The position numbers and the translations under genes were made by a program. Positions 45,879 to 55,287 of a stretch of 55,656 nucleotides of DNA are shown here, piece after piece. Each line of letters opens with the position of its first letter. Position 1 is the stretch's first letter. The DNA comes from Candidatus Enterococcus ferrettii (lineage in GTDB: Bacteria > Bacillota > Bacilli > Lactobacillales > Enterococcaceae). Location: the NCBI RefSeq assembly GCF_017377655.1, contig NZ_JAFREL010000044.1:1-55656 (forward strand), given 5' to 3'. The notes beneath the pieces were generated by a model. The model searched no databases. It was not told where the DNA came from and saw only the letters and a program-made list of their open reading frames with translations.

Positions 45879-46150
45879 TGAAGGACAACTCAAAGCTACA
45901 GTCCGCTAATACTGAGTGCAATTACTCCATTTTGATCTTGCAAACAAAAAAGACACTTTCCAGTGCCTTTAACCTTCCATATAAACGAATTGATAGTTTA
46001 AGAATCTCGTTATATGTCTGTATGTATTTCGAGGTCATAACTAAATATGATCTTATTCATTTACTGACATTGATTACAAATCCTAAAAAAATTTTACCTC
46101 TATTCATCGATCTAGCCAAAAATAGAGTCTCTCTCTCAATGGATAACTAG
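45878..46150 (+). CDS. Small protein of unknown function
   Basis: 90 residues, ATG 45878 overlapping the previous stop, with AGAGGAAG upstream. Mixed composition, with a slightly hydrophobic YDLIHLLTLITNPKKILPLF near the C-terminus. I do not recognise it. The tight overlap supports it as a real gene paired with the small membrane protein. Convergent with the gene at 46164. Confidence 0.45.
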   Translation: MKDNSKLQSANTECNYSILILQTKKTLSSAFNLPYKRIDSLRISLYVCMYFEVITKYDLIHLLTLITNPKKILPLFIDLAKNRVSLSMDN

Positions 46151-46163
46151 CACTATCCGTTTC

Positions 46164-46652
46164 TTAGCTTAACTCTTCATAAAACCACAAATCATCTGTA
46201 AACGTCTCATCATCGATGATCTTTTCTTGAAAATAACTCTCGCGCATGAACGTTTTGATATTACGATCTTTGCAAAATGAATACTCCCGATCTAACTTTA
46301 TCCAAAATTGCTCTGGGCCTGTTCTATCCCAAAAACCATTGTAGTAATTTTCATCGTAAAAAATGATAATTTGTGAATTCCAATAATAAGGTACTGATAT
46401 TACAGCTACAACTTTACAGAAAGGTAAATCATCTGGCTTTTGAAGAATAAATCTTTCAGTAGTACCTATCCAAGCTCTACAAAATTCTGTTTTTACTTTT
46501 TCTCTTGTTTTTTGACTGTCAATAAAACTACTACTTGGTACATGAAAATGCTGATATTTGCAATCTGTTTCAAGAAATGGGGTGAAGTCATCAATATGTT
46601 TAAGCAACATTTCTAGTTTGCGTCTTTGCCCTCGTTGCTTCTTTTTGTCCAA
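46164..46652 (-). CDS. DUF3916-like protein
   Basis: 162 residues, TTG 46652 as start with GAGGGG upstream. Basic N-terminus (KKKQRGQRRKLEMLL), then HFHVPSSSFIDSQKT, RAWIGTTERFI, and a charged aromatic C-terminus (DRTGPEQFWIKLDREYSF). This pattern resembles the DUF3916 family, small cytoplasmic proteins often found in accessory regions of Firmicutes, some next to toxin or immunity genes. No toxin gene is adjacent. Function unknown. Confidence 0.55.
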   Translation of the reverse strand: MDKKKQRGQRRKLEMLLKHIDDFTPFLETDCKYQHFHVPSSSFIDSQKTREKVKTEFCRAWIGTTERFILQKPDDLPFCKVVAVISVPYYWNSQIIIFYDENYYNGFWDRTGPEQFWIKLDREYSFCKDRNIKTFMRESYFQEKIIDDETFTDDLWFYEELS

Positions 46653-46988
46653 TACTGTTCCCCTCTTATTCTGCCTTCTATTTCTCTATCTAATGAAAAG
46701 CATTCTTCCGTAATTTTCCTTCCTACAGCCTTTACTGACTTTGTTAATCCAAATAAATAATCCCTACAACTCTCATGCAACCAAAATATTCATTCACTCT
46801 TTACGAAAACAAACGTATATTTTTACAATATTGATAACTTGGATACGTTAAATGTCCTTCAGTCCAAAAATTCAACTATGAATTCGAATCCCATAGAGGT
46901 CCTATTTTTATCAACATGAAATCTTTTATACAGCTTGCAACACAAAAAATTCTAATCTGATTGGAGAAGCCAGCACTCTTGCTAAAGG
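46653..46988. other. Intergenic, nothing recognised
   Basis: AT-rich, with no frame, hairpin or repeat of note. It includes the leader of the DUF3916-like gene. Confidence 0.5.
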
Positions 46989-47438
46989 TTAGTTTTCCGA
47001 TTGATTTGCTAAATTGTTTGCATATCGTCCCCAAACATTCAGATATTCGCTTGTCTCGCCAGACTCTCTTCTATTAAAAAAGAAAGTGAAAACTTTTCCC
47101 ACTGTTCCAAGATATTTTTGGGTCCTAATGATTTCACAAGTATTATCCGTGATAGGTTTAACTTGGCAAGTTAGCAAAGATCTTAAAACAAAGAATTTTG
47201 CATGAATTTCAACTGTAAGATTATCAGAGTCAATTTTGAAAAGTTGGCTATCCATGACTATGCCTTCTTTTGTTTGTACTCTATAATCCCTTCCTTCAAC
47301 AAAAAAATTTTTATCATCATCATAAATTACAGCTTTATTTGTACTAAGACTAGACAACCACGTATTCATTTCTTTTAATGCTTCCCAGGCTGTTTGAGGT
47401 GATACTCCAATGGTTAAATGTTCTATATATTTACTCAT
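46989..47438 (-). CDS. SRPBCC (START/polyketide cyclase-like) domain protein
   Basis: 149 residues, ATG 47438 with TAGGAGA. The start IEHLTIGVSPQTAWEALKEM and later strands (VEIHAKFFVLRSLLTCQVK, then EIIRTQKYLGTVGKVFTFFF) fit the helix-grip fold with a hydrophobic ligand pocket. The final helix carries YLNVWGRYANNL. Ligand unknown. Monocistronic. Confidence 0.65.
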   Translation of the reverse strand: MSKYIEHLTIGVSPQTAWEALKEMNTWLSSLSTNKAVIYDDDKNFFVEGRDYRVQTKEGIVMDSQLFKIDSDNLTVEIHAKFFVLRSLLTCQVKPITDNTCEIIRTQKYLGTVGKVFTFFFNRRESGETSEYLNVWGRYANNLANQSEN

Positions 47439-47792
47439 TATTTGACTCTCCTAAAACTTTTTTACCCATTCATCTAAAACTTCATTGTATCAAATAATTT
47501 AGTATGCAAAAAAGCTCATTATCGCGATAGGCTGAAATGTGCAATTGAACTCTGATTAACATTTAGCTATTGTATGGTATTTTCCCCTGAGAAATTTACT
47601 GAATTTCAAGTCATTTGCCTCAATAGCTATTATTCTTTGTTAATCAAATAAATAAGATATACTATTATCTTGATTCCTAAATTATCTCTAACATTTAGTC
47701 GCTGTAAACACCATGTTTTCTTTTTAATGAACGACATTATAATGAGTCAAAATTATACCCATCTCTTCTCTTTCGAATTATGGTATCCAAAA
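47439..47792. other. Intergenic, nothing recognised
   Basis: AT-rich. Short frames here have no ribosome site and overlap the next gene antisense. Confidence 0.5.
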
Positions 47793-48341
47793 CTAATTTC
47801 GCTCATAAACAATGGCTTTATCGAATCCGAAAATTCTTCTATCCTCTTTGAATATTTCTTCTTTAATTACTAAACTTTTACTAGAAATCTTCTGTGTTAA
47901 AAAGAAACGATTGCTTGCCGTAATCATACTTTCTGATTTTCCAATATAAGCATCATCAATTTTTTCATAAACAATGGGTACAAACTTTTCTGAAACTGAT
48001 AATTCATTGTAAGCAATGAACTCTATATCGTCGAATTTCTTATTATCGTATTTTTTCGGGATGGTTACTGCACTTAACTTCACCCTTTGTTCCTCGTTAA
48101 AACTAAATAGAAATATATCAGTTTTGAAACGTTCTCTATTATTTAAAGTATAGTAGCTTTCTTCGTGCAGAAATACTCCTTCAAAATTTTTAGGAATACC
48201 CTCAATCTTTGGAGTTAGTATATGGTTTCGATGGACAGCATACGGAAATTTCTCTTTTTGATCTTCTGACAACTGCTCAAATTGCTTTTTGTTGGAAAAA
48301 TCACCGGTTAAATAAGACACAACTTCTTCTAAATCGTTCAT
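47793..48341 (-). CDS. CpcT/CpeT-like protein
   Basis: 182 residues. The opening LEEVVSYLTGDFSNKKQFEQ and the segments YAVHRNHILTPKI, FEGVFLHEESYYT and RFKTDIFLFSF resemble the CpcT/CpeT fold. In cyanobacteria that fold attaches bilins to phycobiliproteins, but it also occurs in non-photosynthetic bacteria, where its role is unknown. The bilin-lyase job is excluded here because no phycobiliprotein would be present. No operon partner. Confidence 0.45.
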   Translation of the reverse strand: MNDLEEVVSYLTGDFSNKKQFEQLSEDQKEKFPYAVHRNHILTPKIEGIPKNFEGVFLHEESYYTLNNRERFKTDIFLFSFNEEQRVKLSAVTIPKKYDNKKFDDIEFIAYNELSVSEKFVPIVYEKIDDAYIGKSESMITASNRFFLTQKISSKSLVIKEEIFKEDRRIFGFDKAIVYERN

Positions 48342-48649
48342 ACTTTGCGCCAGCTTTCAGCTTTATTTTAGTTACTTGTAAAGTTTACCACTAGGAATTC
48401 AGAATTCAACTGAACTTCTTAAAAATACTGATTTTTTCAACTTGAAAGTTATAACAGCAGAGATCTTAAACTAGTGCTCGCTTTACGAAAGAACGCATGT
48501 CTATATGATTAGATTAATCTTGGGAAGTTGATCACGGCAATTGATTATAAGAAAGAAACCTGGTTTATAACTTCTATTTACACCATCCAAATTTTCATAG
48601 AATTACGATCCATCAATTGTGACGTATACATGCAAATCTATTATTTTAG
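48342..48649. other. Intergenic, nothing recognised
   Basis: No coding frame continues upstream from the integrase remnant at 48650, so the deletion or recombination joint lies within this stretch. Confidence 0.45.
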
Positions 48650-48844
48650 TCAGGATCATCCGTTAAGGATGTTCAGGAAAAACTAGGTCATGCTGACATT
48701 CAAACGACATACAATATTTACACTCATGTGACTGAAACCAAAGGTAAAAAATCTCTGGATGATTTCGCCAATTTTCTAAAGCGATACAACCTTTATGCAA
48801 CCTATTTACTCTATAAAGACAAAAAAGACGCTTTCTCGAAATGA
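48650..48844 (+). pseudogene. Integrase C-terminal remnant
   Basis: A 64-codon stretch with no start reads SSVKDVQEKLGHADIQTT, then IYTHVTETKGKKSLDDF, ending at TGA 48842. This is the last part of a phage/ICE tyrosine integrase, with the catalytic His (LGHAD) and Tyr (NIYTHV) kept but everything upstream lost. It marks the edge of a former mobile element. Confidence 0.8.
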
Positions 48845-48855
48845 GTAAGCGTCTT
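48825..48855 (+). terminator. Hairpin at the integrase end
   Basis: Arms AAGACGCTT and AAGCGTCTT around a 13-base loop that contains the integrase stop codon. An A-run precedes it, so it could also act on the minus strand. Confidence 0.55.
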
Positions 48856-49131
48856 GAAACGTTGATATGATAATGTTCTTAACGTTTTGAGAATTGGCTC
48901 GCTTTGCGGGCTTTTTTCAAACCTGGTTCAATTGCTCGAATTTTAAATAAGCTTCAAAAACCTTTAATATCAATGACTTTTAGCTATTTAAACAGCAAAA
49001 ATTTTGTTGACTTTTAAAATATTTGAAAGTACAGGTGTCAATTAATTATTCGCGAGCCGATTCAATACTAACCTAATATAAACAAATATAATTTAACTAA
49101 AATAGAAATATATCCACATGCTATTAAATAT

Positions 49132-52100
49132 TTATCTGTCTCGATTTCCTTCATACATTTCTGAAATATGAATTTTGTAATTTGTAGCATCTTTTTCAAC
49201 TAGAAACCATTTTTCAATAAACTGTGAACCGATTGATTCACTTCCCCACGATCTCCAAAACAATTGTTGCTTAGTTTTATTCATATATTCAGTAATTTTT
49301 ACTTGACCAAACCACAGAGAATGTTCATATCCATAGACAATTCCATCAAAAGCGACTATTTCATCATTATCATCTTTCCAAACTCCATCATTAATTGACG
49401 TCAAAGAAAAATAATCTACTAAATTTTTTGAAGGAAGATATAAACTCACTCCATCATCAAGTGAAAAATCATCGTTACTTTCCCACAAATACTCATAAAC
49501 AGCATACTCTTTATGTTCTCCATCTTCATCATCATATAAATTTTCGAAATAATCATACGCTGGACTCCAATATAATTCATGCAAAAAAATATTTACGTTG
49601 CTGGGCGCTGAAACCCCTTGTCCATAATTCTTAATATTGTCTTCAATTATCTTATCTTTAACACTCTCTTTTGAGAAGAACGCTACTCCTACCACAGAAC
49701 TAGCAGATTTCAATTCTCGTAAATCTTCTTCATTATTATAGCGGAAATATAGATTTATATATTTTTTCCCATTGCACTCACATTCAATAAACTCTTTATT
49801 CACATTAAAGATGTTGGGCTCTGTTAATGAAGGTGGCTGAGAATAACTAAGTAGCTTTCCTTTAGGATCAGGTAACTCGGTATTATAAGTTGGATCAATA
49901 TTTTTCATATAATCTTCAAATGGCCCCTGAAAGTACCGCTGATTCACTTTTTTTATTTCTATAATATGATCCTCAGCATTCATTTCTTCTGTTACGTTTT
50001 GTGCCTCCTCTTCCCCATCATCGCTATCCCAATCAAACGATGTCAGAGAACTCATGAGTCGATCATAATATTGCTCTTGATATACTTGATACTCTGCATC
50101 ATAAAAAATTTTTTCTTCATATATCTGAAAATTATCTGCTAGTTTAGCTAACACTTCATAATAAGCAATCCATTGATACTTCTTTCCTATTCTTTCAATA
50201 CTATGATTATGTCGATCATAATTTGAAGCTTGGGTGTTATCAAAATACGCATGTAACTTAGGGGAAAAGCCAATTTCGAAAACTCTTTTAAAAGCAATAT
50301 TACTTAAGTCCTGATCGTTAAATTGGTTATTCCATGGAGATACTCTTGAACCAAAAATATATCTACCAAAATCACCATAAGCGCCAGTCCCGCGCCCGTA
50401 CTCTGTAGTCATTGAACTTCTAATTCTATAAACAGAATTCCCCTCATCTTTTCCAATACTTTCATATTTCTTAACACAAGAATCTACGTCATCATTGGAG
50501 AACTGAAAATCATACCAACATGATCTGTAAGGCGGTGATATTAATTTTCGATCAATATATTTACATAAACCTTTAGATAAAGCAAATTCTATTGATTGTC
50601 TTGCATAATCTCGCAATAATACATTCGGAATTACCTCATCTTGATGAAATATTGTATCGTAAATAAATTTCGCTGTAGATTCTATAACTTGGTAATCCTC
50701 AATTTTCACAATAGCTCCAAAAACAGCTGCATACAGACGTTCCCTTATATATAAATCCGAGACATCTTTGAAAGACTTAAGGATGTCCTTTATTAAATCA
50801 GGTTTCTTTATTAAAATTAATGAGATAACTTTAGTTGCATTATCCCTTACCTCACCATTCACAGATGAAAGAAGCCATATGAGTTGCTTCAATGTTAAAT
50901 TTAATTGACTAGATGAATATACTGTGTAATTTCGCTTAATCCTATTAATAAACTGCAATGCGAATGAATAGTAACGGTTTGAAATTCTAGTTGTCCAAAC
51001 ATAGTCTCTCAAATCATTAGGCAAAGGTAAAAGAAAAGCTGTCAGCCATTCTGAATTAAACGGACTTTCTAAATCTACTGCAAGTAAAAATTGTTTATTC
51101 AAGAAATCCATCATCAAATTATCATTATTAAATATATTTCTTAAAACATCTTTGATTGATTCTGAATTCAAAGAGGCTGTCCGCCACGGTACGCTCTCGA
51201 TAAAAGCTCTCTCTAAATCATAAAAATCATCTTTATCCTCAATAAAATCAGTGATTTCCGCATTCTTACTATTTGGAAGCATAAAGAAAAGTATTTCCAC
51301 AATTCCATACTCATTATTAGCTAATAGCAAATCTTGTATCACTGTTCCAAAAGCTTCTACATTCTGATCAAATTTCGAAATAATGTCATTTGCAATAAAG
51401 AAATCCCGAATTTTCTCATAAGTAAAATGAATTTTTTCCTCTCCATCAAAGCTCGTAAACTTACTAAATAGATTTTCTTTAATCAATTCATCGAGATATT
51501 GTCTACTCGTTGTTATATCATAATCAAGTTTTCTTGAAATTTCATTCTTAACTTCCCGATAATTCAAGAAATTGCTGTGAGTGTTTAGCATCTCATGAGA
51601 AATATATTCAATCATTGATTGCAAGTATTTCCCATCGTAATTTAGCCTATGCTCAGTACTTATTTCTTTCTCTATATGCTTTATATATTGAGCAATCAAG
51701 CTTTCCCATGTCAATTTTTTCTTCGATGAATTAGGCATCAGAGATGAAATTGCAGCAAGTTTTAAAAATAAGGGACTTGAGAATTCTGGATATATTTTCA
51801 AAAGTTCGCCTCTATCCAATCCAAAATATCTTTCAAATTTCTCTATTTCATGGTCTTCCGCTGTTGTAATCCCATCATGATTATAAATTTGAAAATCATT
51901 TTGCTCAGTAAAATTCTCCGGAAGAATACTTTTAACATAGGTTGATCTAATTGAAAAAACTATACCAATATTTTTATATTTAGAAATCTTACTAGTCATT
52001 ATCTGCAACTGTGTTTGCCAAAACCTATTTAGACCTGTCTCATTCAGTGCATCAATCATGATGCAACCCCTTTTACCACGTTTTTCAGAGAACCTGTCAA

Positions 52101-53220
52101 ACTGATATAAAAATTCTTCCACTGAAATTGTATAACCAAAATTCTCTACAATCTGTTGTAATGGATCTTTAGTAGGTAGAAATTGCTGTCCCAAAGTAAA
52201 AATGATCGGATGGCCTAGTTGCTCCATCTTCTCGACATTATCAGCTAAAAGATGGGACTTCCCGATTGCAGCATCACCGGTGATTATTAAAAACGGATGA
52301 TTCCATAGTTTCATTTTTGTCTCAGCAACAAAATCTTCAAAATCACTAAGAGCTCTTTTAGTATCATAAAAATAATGTTTTTGAATATCCGTTAGTTCCT
52401 TTTGAACATCACTATTTTTCACGAAAAATGTAGCAACCTTATCAACATTCTGTTCAATTAAATCAGTGCTTACTATTTCAGATGTTTCTATTTTTACTAC
52501 CTCTTCGCATTCTTTTTCACAACCACTTTGACTTTTATACTTATCAAATTGATTAATAATTTCATTATAGAAACTTATCAACTTTGTCTGGAAAGTTCTA
52601 GTCTGAAATAATGCTTCAAAAGGTTCGTTTCCAATTGTTGCAATATTAATTTCAGGTGAATATCGTTCTCCCAGACTTATTATTGAAGTTTGATTATTGT
52701 TATATAGAAGTTGACTTGTAAACTTAAAATTATCATTTGACGGCTTGGTTAGTTGCTCTTCCAAAAGAGTGTTAATCGCAGGTAATAAAACATCTTTAAT
52801 CTCAGCGGTTAACAAGATATTTTCTAGTCCTAAAATGCGCTCTCTTTCTGAAATAAGATGTGCGCTTAATCGACTAAAATAATCCTCAATAATTACTTTA
52901 TCGGTAAAAGGACTTACTCCTTGAGAAATTCGCTTTGCATTAATTTTATTAATTACATCACTAACAATTTTATCTAAAGTGGCAGAATCTTGCTCTTGTC
53001 CAAAAATAAATATCTTAGAAAAATAACTCGATACAAGTGGACTTTCACAAAGATACTTTTCAAAAGTATTCGTATCTAATTCTGTATTATTAAAGTTTTC
53101 ATCAAAAGATTGAATATTTGCTTTTAAATCACTTAATATTCTTGTCTCTCTTTTTTTATCTTTAAAACTCGTTAATACTTCACTAAAAGCGAAGTCAAAT
53201 AATTTTTCTAGTATTAACAT
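49132..53220 (-). CDS. STAND/NACHT-like P-loop ATPase, candidate antiviral sensor
   Basis: About 1362 residues. ATG 53220 follows a strong GGGGGG site; an in-frame ATG 27 bases upstream lacks one. TATAAT is present about 45 bases before the start. An N-terminal region (1-290) is helical, with no recognised catalytic motif. Then comes a STAND-type NTPase: Walker A TGDAAIGKSHLL near 315, Walker B CIMIDALNETG near 385, VFSIRSTYVK as sensor segment, followed by winged-helix-like HFTYEKIRDFFIA. Residues ~620-900 are helical and HEAT-like, and the rest (900-1362) is mixed, acidic and beta-rich. This three-part build (effector, switch, long sensor) matches Avs-like phage-sensing proteins. No partner gene is adjacent and the effector activity is unknown. 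Confidence 0.75.
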   Translation of the reverse strand: MLILEKLFDFAFSEVLTSFKDKKRETRILSDLKANIQSFDENFNNTELDTNTFEKYLCESPLVSSYFSKIFIFGQEQDSATLDKIVSDVINKINAKRISQGVSPFTDKVIIEDYFSRLSAHLISERERILGLENILLTAEIKDVLLPAINTLLEEQLTKPSNDNFKFTSQLLYNNNQTSIISLGERYSPEINIATIGNEPFEALFQTRTFQTKLISFYNEIINQFDKYKSQSGCEKECEEVVKIETSEIVSTDLIEQNVDKVATFFVKNSDVQKELTDIQKHYFYDTKRALSDFEDFVAETKMKLWNHPFLIITGDAAIGKSHLLADNVEKMEQLGHPIIFTLGQQFLPTKDPLQQIVENFGYTISVEEFLYQFDRFSEKRGKRGCIMIDALNETGLNRFWQTQLQIMTSKISKYKNIGIVFSIRSTYVKSILPENFTEQNDFQIYNHDGITTAEDHEIEKFERYFGLDRGELLKIYPEFSSPLFLKLAAISSLMPNSSKKKLTWESLIAQYIKHIEKEISTEHRLNYDGKYLQSMIEYISHEMLNTHSNFLNYREVKNEISRKLDYDITTSRQYLDELIKENLFSKFTSFDGEEKIHFTYEKIRDFFIANDIISKFDQNVEAFGTVIQDLLLANNEYGIVEILFFMLPNSKNAEITDFIEDKDDFYDLERAFIESVPWRTASLNSESIKDVLRNIFNNDNLMMDFLNKQFLLAVDLESPFNSEWLTAFLLPLPNDLRDYVWTTRISNRYYSFALQFINRIKRNYTVYSSSQLNLTLKQLIWLLSSVNGEVRDNATKVISLILIKKPDLIKDILKSFKDVSDLYIRERLYAAVFGAIVKIEDYQVIESTAKFIYDTIFHQDEVIPNVLLRDYARQSIEFALSKGLCKYIDRKLISPPYRSCWYDFQFSNDDVDSCVKKYESIGKDEGNSVYRIRSSMTTEYGRGTGAYGDFGRYIFGSRVSPWNNQFNDQDLSNIAFKRVFEIGFSPKLHAYFDNTQASNYDRHNHSIERIGKKYQWIAYYEVLAKLADNFQIYEEKIFYDAEYQVYQEQYYDRLMSSLTSFDWDSDDGEEEAQNVTEEMNAEDHIIEIKKVNQRYFQGPFEDYMKNIDPTYNTELPDPKGKLLSYSQPPSLTEPNIFNVNKEFIECECNGKKYINLYFRYNNEEDLRELKSASSVVGVAFFSKESVKDKIIEDNIKNYGQGVSAPSNVNIFLHELYWSPAYDYFENLYDDEDGEHKEYAVYEYLWESNDDFSLDDGVSLYLPSKNLVDYFSLTSINDGVWKDDNDEIVAFDGIVYGYEHSLWFGQVKITEYMNKTKQQLFWRSWGSESIGSQFIEKWFLVEKDATNYKIHISEMYEGNRDR

Positions 53221-53309
53221 GTATACCCCCCGAACGCTCTTTAGCAAAATAATTATATCACATGAAATATTACCAATAAAAATAAGTCATAACTAGGCAC
53301 AGAATATAC

Positions 53310-53350
53310 AAAAGCCATGTAGAGATTGATCCCCACATGGCTTTTCTTTT
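53310..53350 (-). terminator. Terminator after the lipoprotein gene
   Basis: AGCCATGTGGGG and a near-complement ending ACATGGCT, followed on the minus strand by TTTTG. It separates the lipoprotein transcript from the ATPase gene. Confidence 0.8.
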
Positions 53351-53356
53351 ATGAGA

Positions 53357-54607
53357 TTATTTTTTACGTGGTTCAAACGCAACATACATTATACGAGTAG
53401 CATGCCCATAATTTCCTGTTGTTCCACCTAAATTTTCAATCGTTATCGTGGCACCAATATCTACTTGTTTTTGCGTGGCATCCGTATACTTTAAATCGTC
53501 ACCGTATCGTTGGGCATACTCATGATGAATAATTGCATTTTCCCATTGATAATCCGAAGTATTCTTTATTGTAACGCTCTCAATCTCACCAGCGGCATTA
53601 TTATTTGTTTTGAGTTCATAATCACTATCCAACGCTTGGTACCAGTCACCTGTATTAATCTCTTTCCCACGGTATATAATAGCTGTCTTATCAGCATTAA
53701 TTTCTGGATCACTATAAATTGAAGGATCATCCCCCACATTTAAAGAAAAAGTAAATTCTTTTTCTTCCCCTTTATCAATATGATAAATTGCATACCGTGT
53801 ATCTTCTCCAAGCGCTGTCAGGTCGTACTTTCCAAGAATAGAAGACTGATTAACAATTGAATTGAACTCTTCATTAGTGGTCTCATCTTCTCCATAACCA
53901 TTTGTTTCGTGTCTCTTCATAGTGCCATAAATTGTTACTGAGTCAATGAAATAATCAGAGTTATTCTTTACTCTCAAACTCATTTTTCCGTTTTCAGGAT
54001 CATATTTCACATCAGAAAAAGCAACCTCGCTTACTTCATCTATGTCAGCTGTTTCTGCTTCTTCATTAGAACTGCTTTCACTAGCACTAGCTTCAACTGG
54101 AGCAGGTGTATCAAAAATTTGATGCCATGTTTTTTGTCCTAGAAAAATTTCTTGATATTTTTTTCCTTCACTAGTATCAGCTTTATAAAATTTTACTTTA
54201 TTCTTTTCTCCAACTGTTAAAACACCCTCTTTAGATGTAAATTTAATTCCCTTCATGCTGCTTATATCCAATCCGCCAGCAAGATAGTTGTCTAGCCCGG
54301 TATCTAAAGTTGTTGATTCCTCTGCTAGCTTACTATTCATAATATCCCCATCAACATCAAGAGTCCCTGTGTTGTGCCCATTACCATACATACCGATCTC
54401 CGTTATGTCATATTTTTTATTCGATTTATCTACTCGCTTAACTATCACTTGATGTAAAATATTATCATTTCCTGACATATCAGCATGTGACTTGTCATTT
54501 TGAACATAAAAATAAGTACCAGATAAGTCTGCTTGATTATTTCCACAACCGGCTAATAGAATAAGTCCAAATAAAGCAGCGCCTACTATTGTTAACATTT
54601 TCCTCAA
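53357..54607 (-). CDS. Predicted lipoprotein of unknown function
   Basis: TTG 54607 is chosen (eight bases after AGGAG); codons just upstream overlap the ribosome site. The start MRKMLTIVGAALFG and the lipobox LLAGC define a lipoprotein signal, so it is anchored on the outer face of the membrane. After a first beta-rich domain (to about 170) comes a Ser/Glu/Ala linker (EASASESSSNEEAETAD). A second domain follows with VAFSDVKYDPENGKMSL and VKNNSDYFIDSVTIYG, a pattern of extracellular beta-sandwich folds. Not recognised further. It lies in an operon with the membrane protein upstream, 46 bases apart. Confidence 0.7.
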   Translation of the reverse strand: MRKMLTIVGAALFGLILLAGCGNNQADLSGTYFYVQNDKSHADMSGNDNILHQVIVKRVDKSNKKYDITEIGMYGNGHNTGTLDVDGDIMNSKLAEESTTLDTGLDNYLAGGLDISSMKGIKFTSKEGVLTVGEKNKVKFYKADTSEGKKYQEIFLGQKTWHQIFDTPAPVEASASESSSNEEAETADIDEVSEVAFSDVKYDPENGKMSLRVKNNSDYFIDSVTIYGTMKRHETNGYGEDETTNEEFNSIVNQSSILGKYDLTALGEDTRYAIYHIDKGEEKEFTFSLNVGDDPSIYSDPEINADKTAIIYRGKEINTGDWYQALDSDYELKTNNNAAGEIESVTIKNTSDYQWENAIIHHEYAQRYGDDLKYTDATQKQVDIGATITIENLGGTTGNYGHATRIMYVAFEPRKK

Positions 54608-54653
54608 ATTTTCCAACTCCTAAAAATTTATTTTTCATAATCTTTCCGTAAGC

Positions 54654-55142
54654 TTAGTTCCAAACATCATTTTTACCCGTATCGACGAAGAGAATCTTAT
54701 TATGCTTAACCGCTTTTCGCCATGTTTTAATACCGCTAAACGGTGCTATAAATGCTATCCAAATTTGAATGACGATATTTTGAACTACCATTTTCCAGAT
54801 TAAACTCCAAATTGAGCCAAAGTAAATAATATTTCTAGAAAATGTATCAATCACTCCGTTTTGATAACTCCAGTAGGCATAATGCCAAAAAGTAAACGCA
54901 ACTACAGCCCAAATTAACGGTACTATGCTAGTTGTACTAAATAGACTGTTATCCTCCGTTGACTGCATATATCGAAGCACTATGAATAGCAATAAGCAGC
55001 CAATGAATCGTCTTATATTGTATTGCTTGCGATATTCATCAGACAGGTGATCTTTAATAGAAGCATAAGTGCCTTTTGCCTTACCAACATAGTCTTTCTC
55101 TTCCTTATCAATAACCTCAATCTTTCCCTTTTGTTCATTCAT
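54654..55142 (-). CDS. Predicted membrane protein of unknown function
   Basis: 162 residues with a charged N-terminus (EKDYVGKAKGTYASIKDHLS), three membrane segments (RRFIGCLLLFIVLRYM, SIVPLIWAVVAFTFWHYAYW, WKMVVQNIVIQIWIAFIAPF) and a short basic end. ATG 55142 has AAAGGAGAG. First gene of the pair with the lipoprotein. Divergent from the Xre regulator. Confidence 0.65.
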   Translation of the reverse strand: MNEQKGKIEVIDKEEKDYVGKAKGTYASIKDHLSDEYRKQYNIRRFIGCLLLFIVLRYMQSTEDNSLFSTTSIVPLIWAVVAFTFWHYAYWSYQNGVIDTFSRNIIYFGSIWSLIWKMVVQNIVIQIWIAFIAPFSGIKTWRKAVKHNKILFVDTGKNDVWN

Positions 55143-55230
55143 TCGTATCTCTCCTTTTCTTTAGGTTCCTCCAGGTGATTTTAGATACCTAGTTAGTATT
55201 TAGTTTATCACTTTTTCTTAAAAAATAGTA

Positions 55231-55281
55231 ACTATAATACCTTTATAGTATTGTGGATAACCCTGCGTTGAATACAATATC
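55231..55281 (+). promoter_or_regulatory. Promoter and possible operator of the Xre gene
   Basis: ACTATAA at 55231-55237 is inverted as TTATAGT at 55243-55249 (5-base spacer). TTGTGG at 55251-55256 and ACAATA at about 55274-55279 form a promoter with 17-base spacing. The inverted repeat overlaps the region just upstream of the -35 box and lies between two divergent genes, fitting an Xre operator. The -10 box is very close to the start codon. Confidence 0.5.
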
Positions 55282-55287
55282 ATTATT

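Noticed and set aside
46870..46895. TTCGAATCC-like sequence, considered as a tRNA T-arm
   Set aside because: No acceptor, D or anticodon stem can be drawn around it; a similar motif near 10800 fails in the same way.
47793..48341. Bilin lyase function for the CpcT/CpeT-like protein
   Set aside because: No phycobiliprotein or bilin synthesis gene is present and the host is not photosynthetic.
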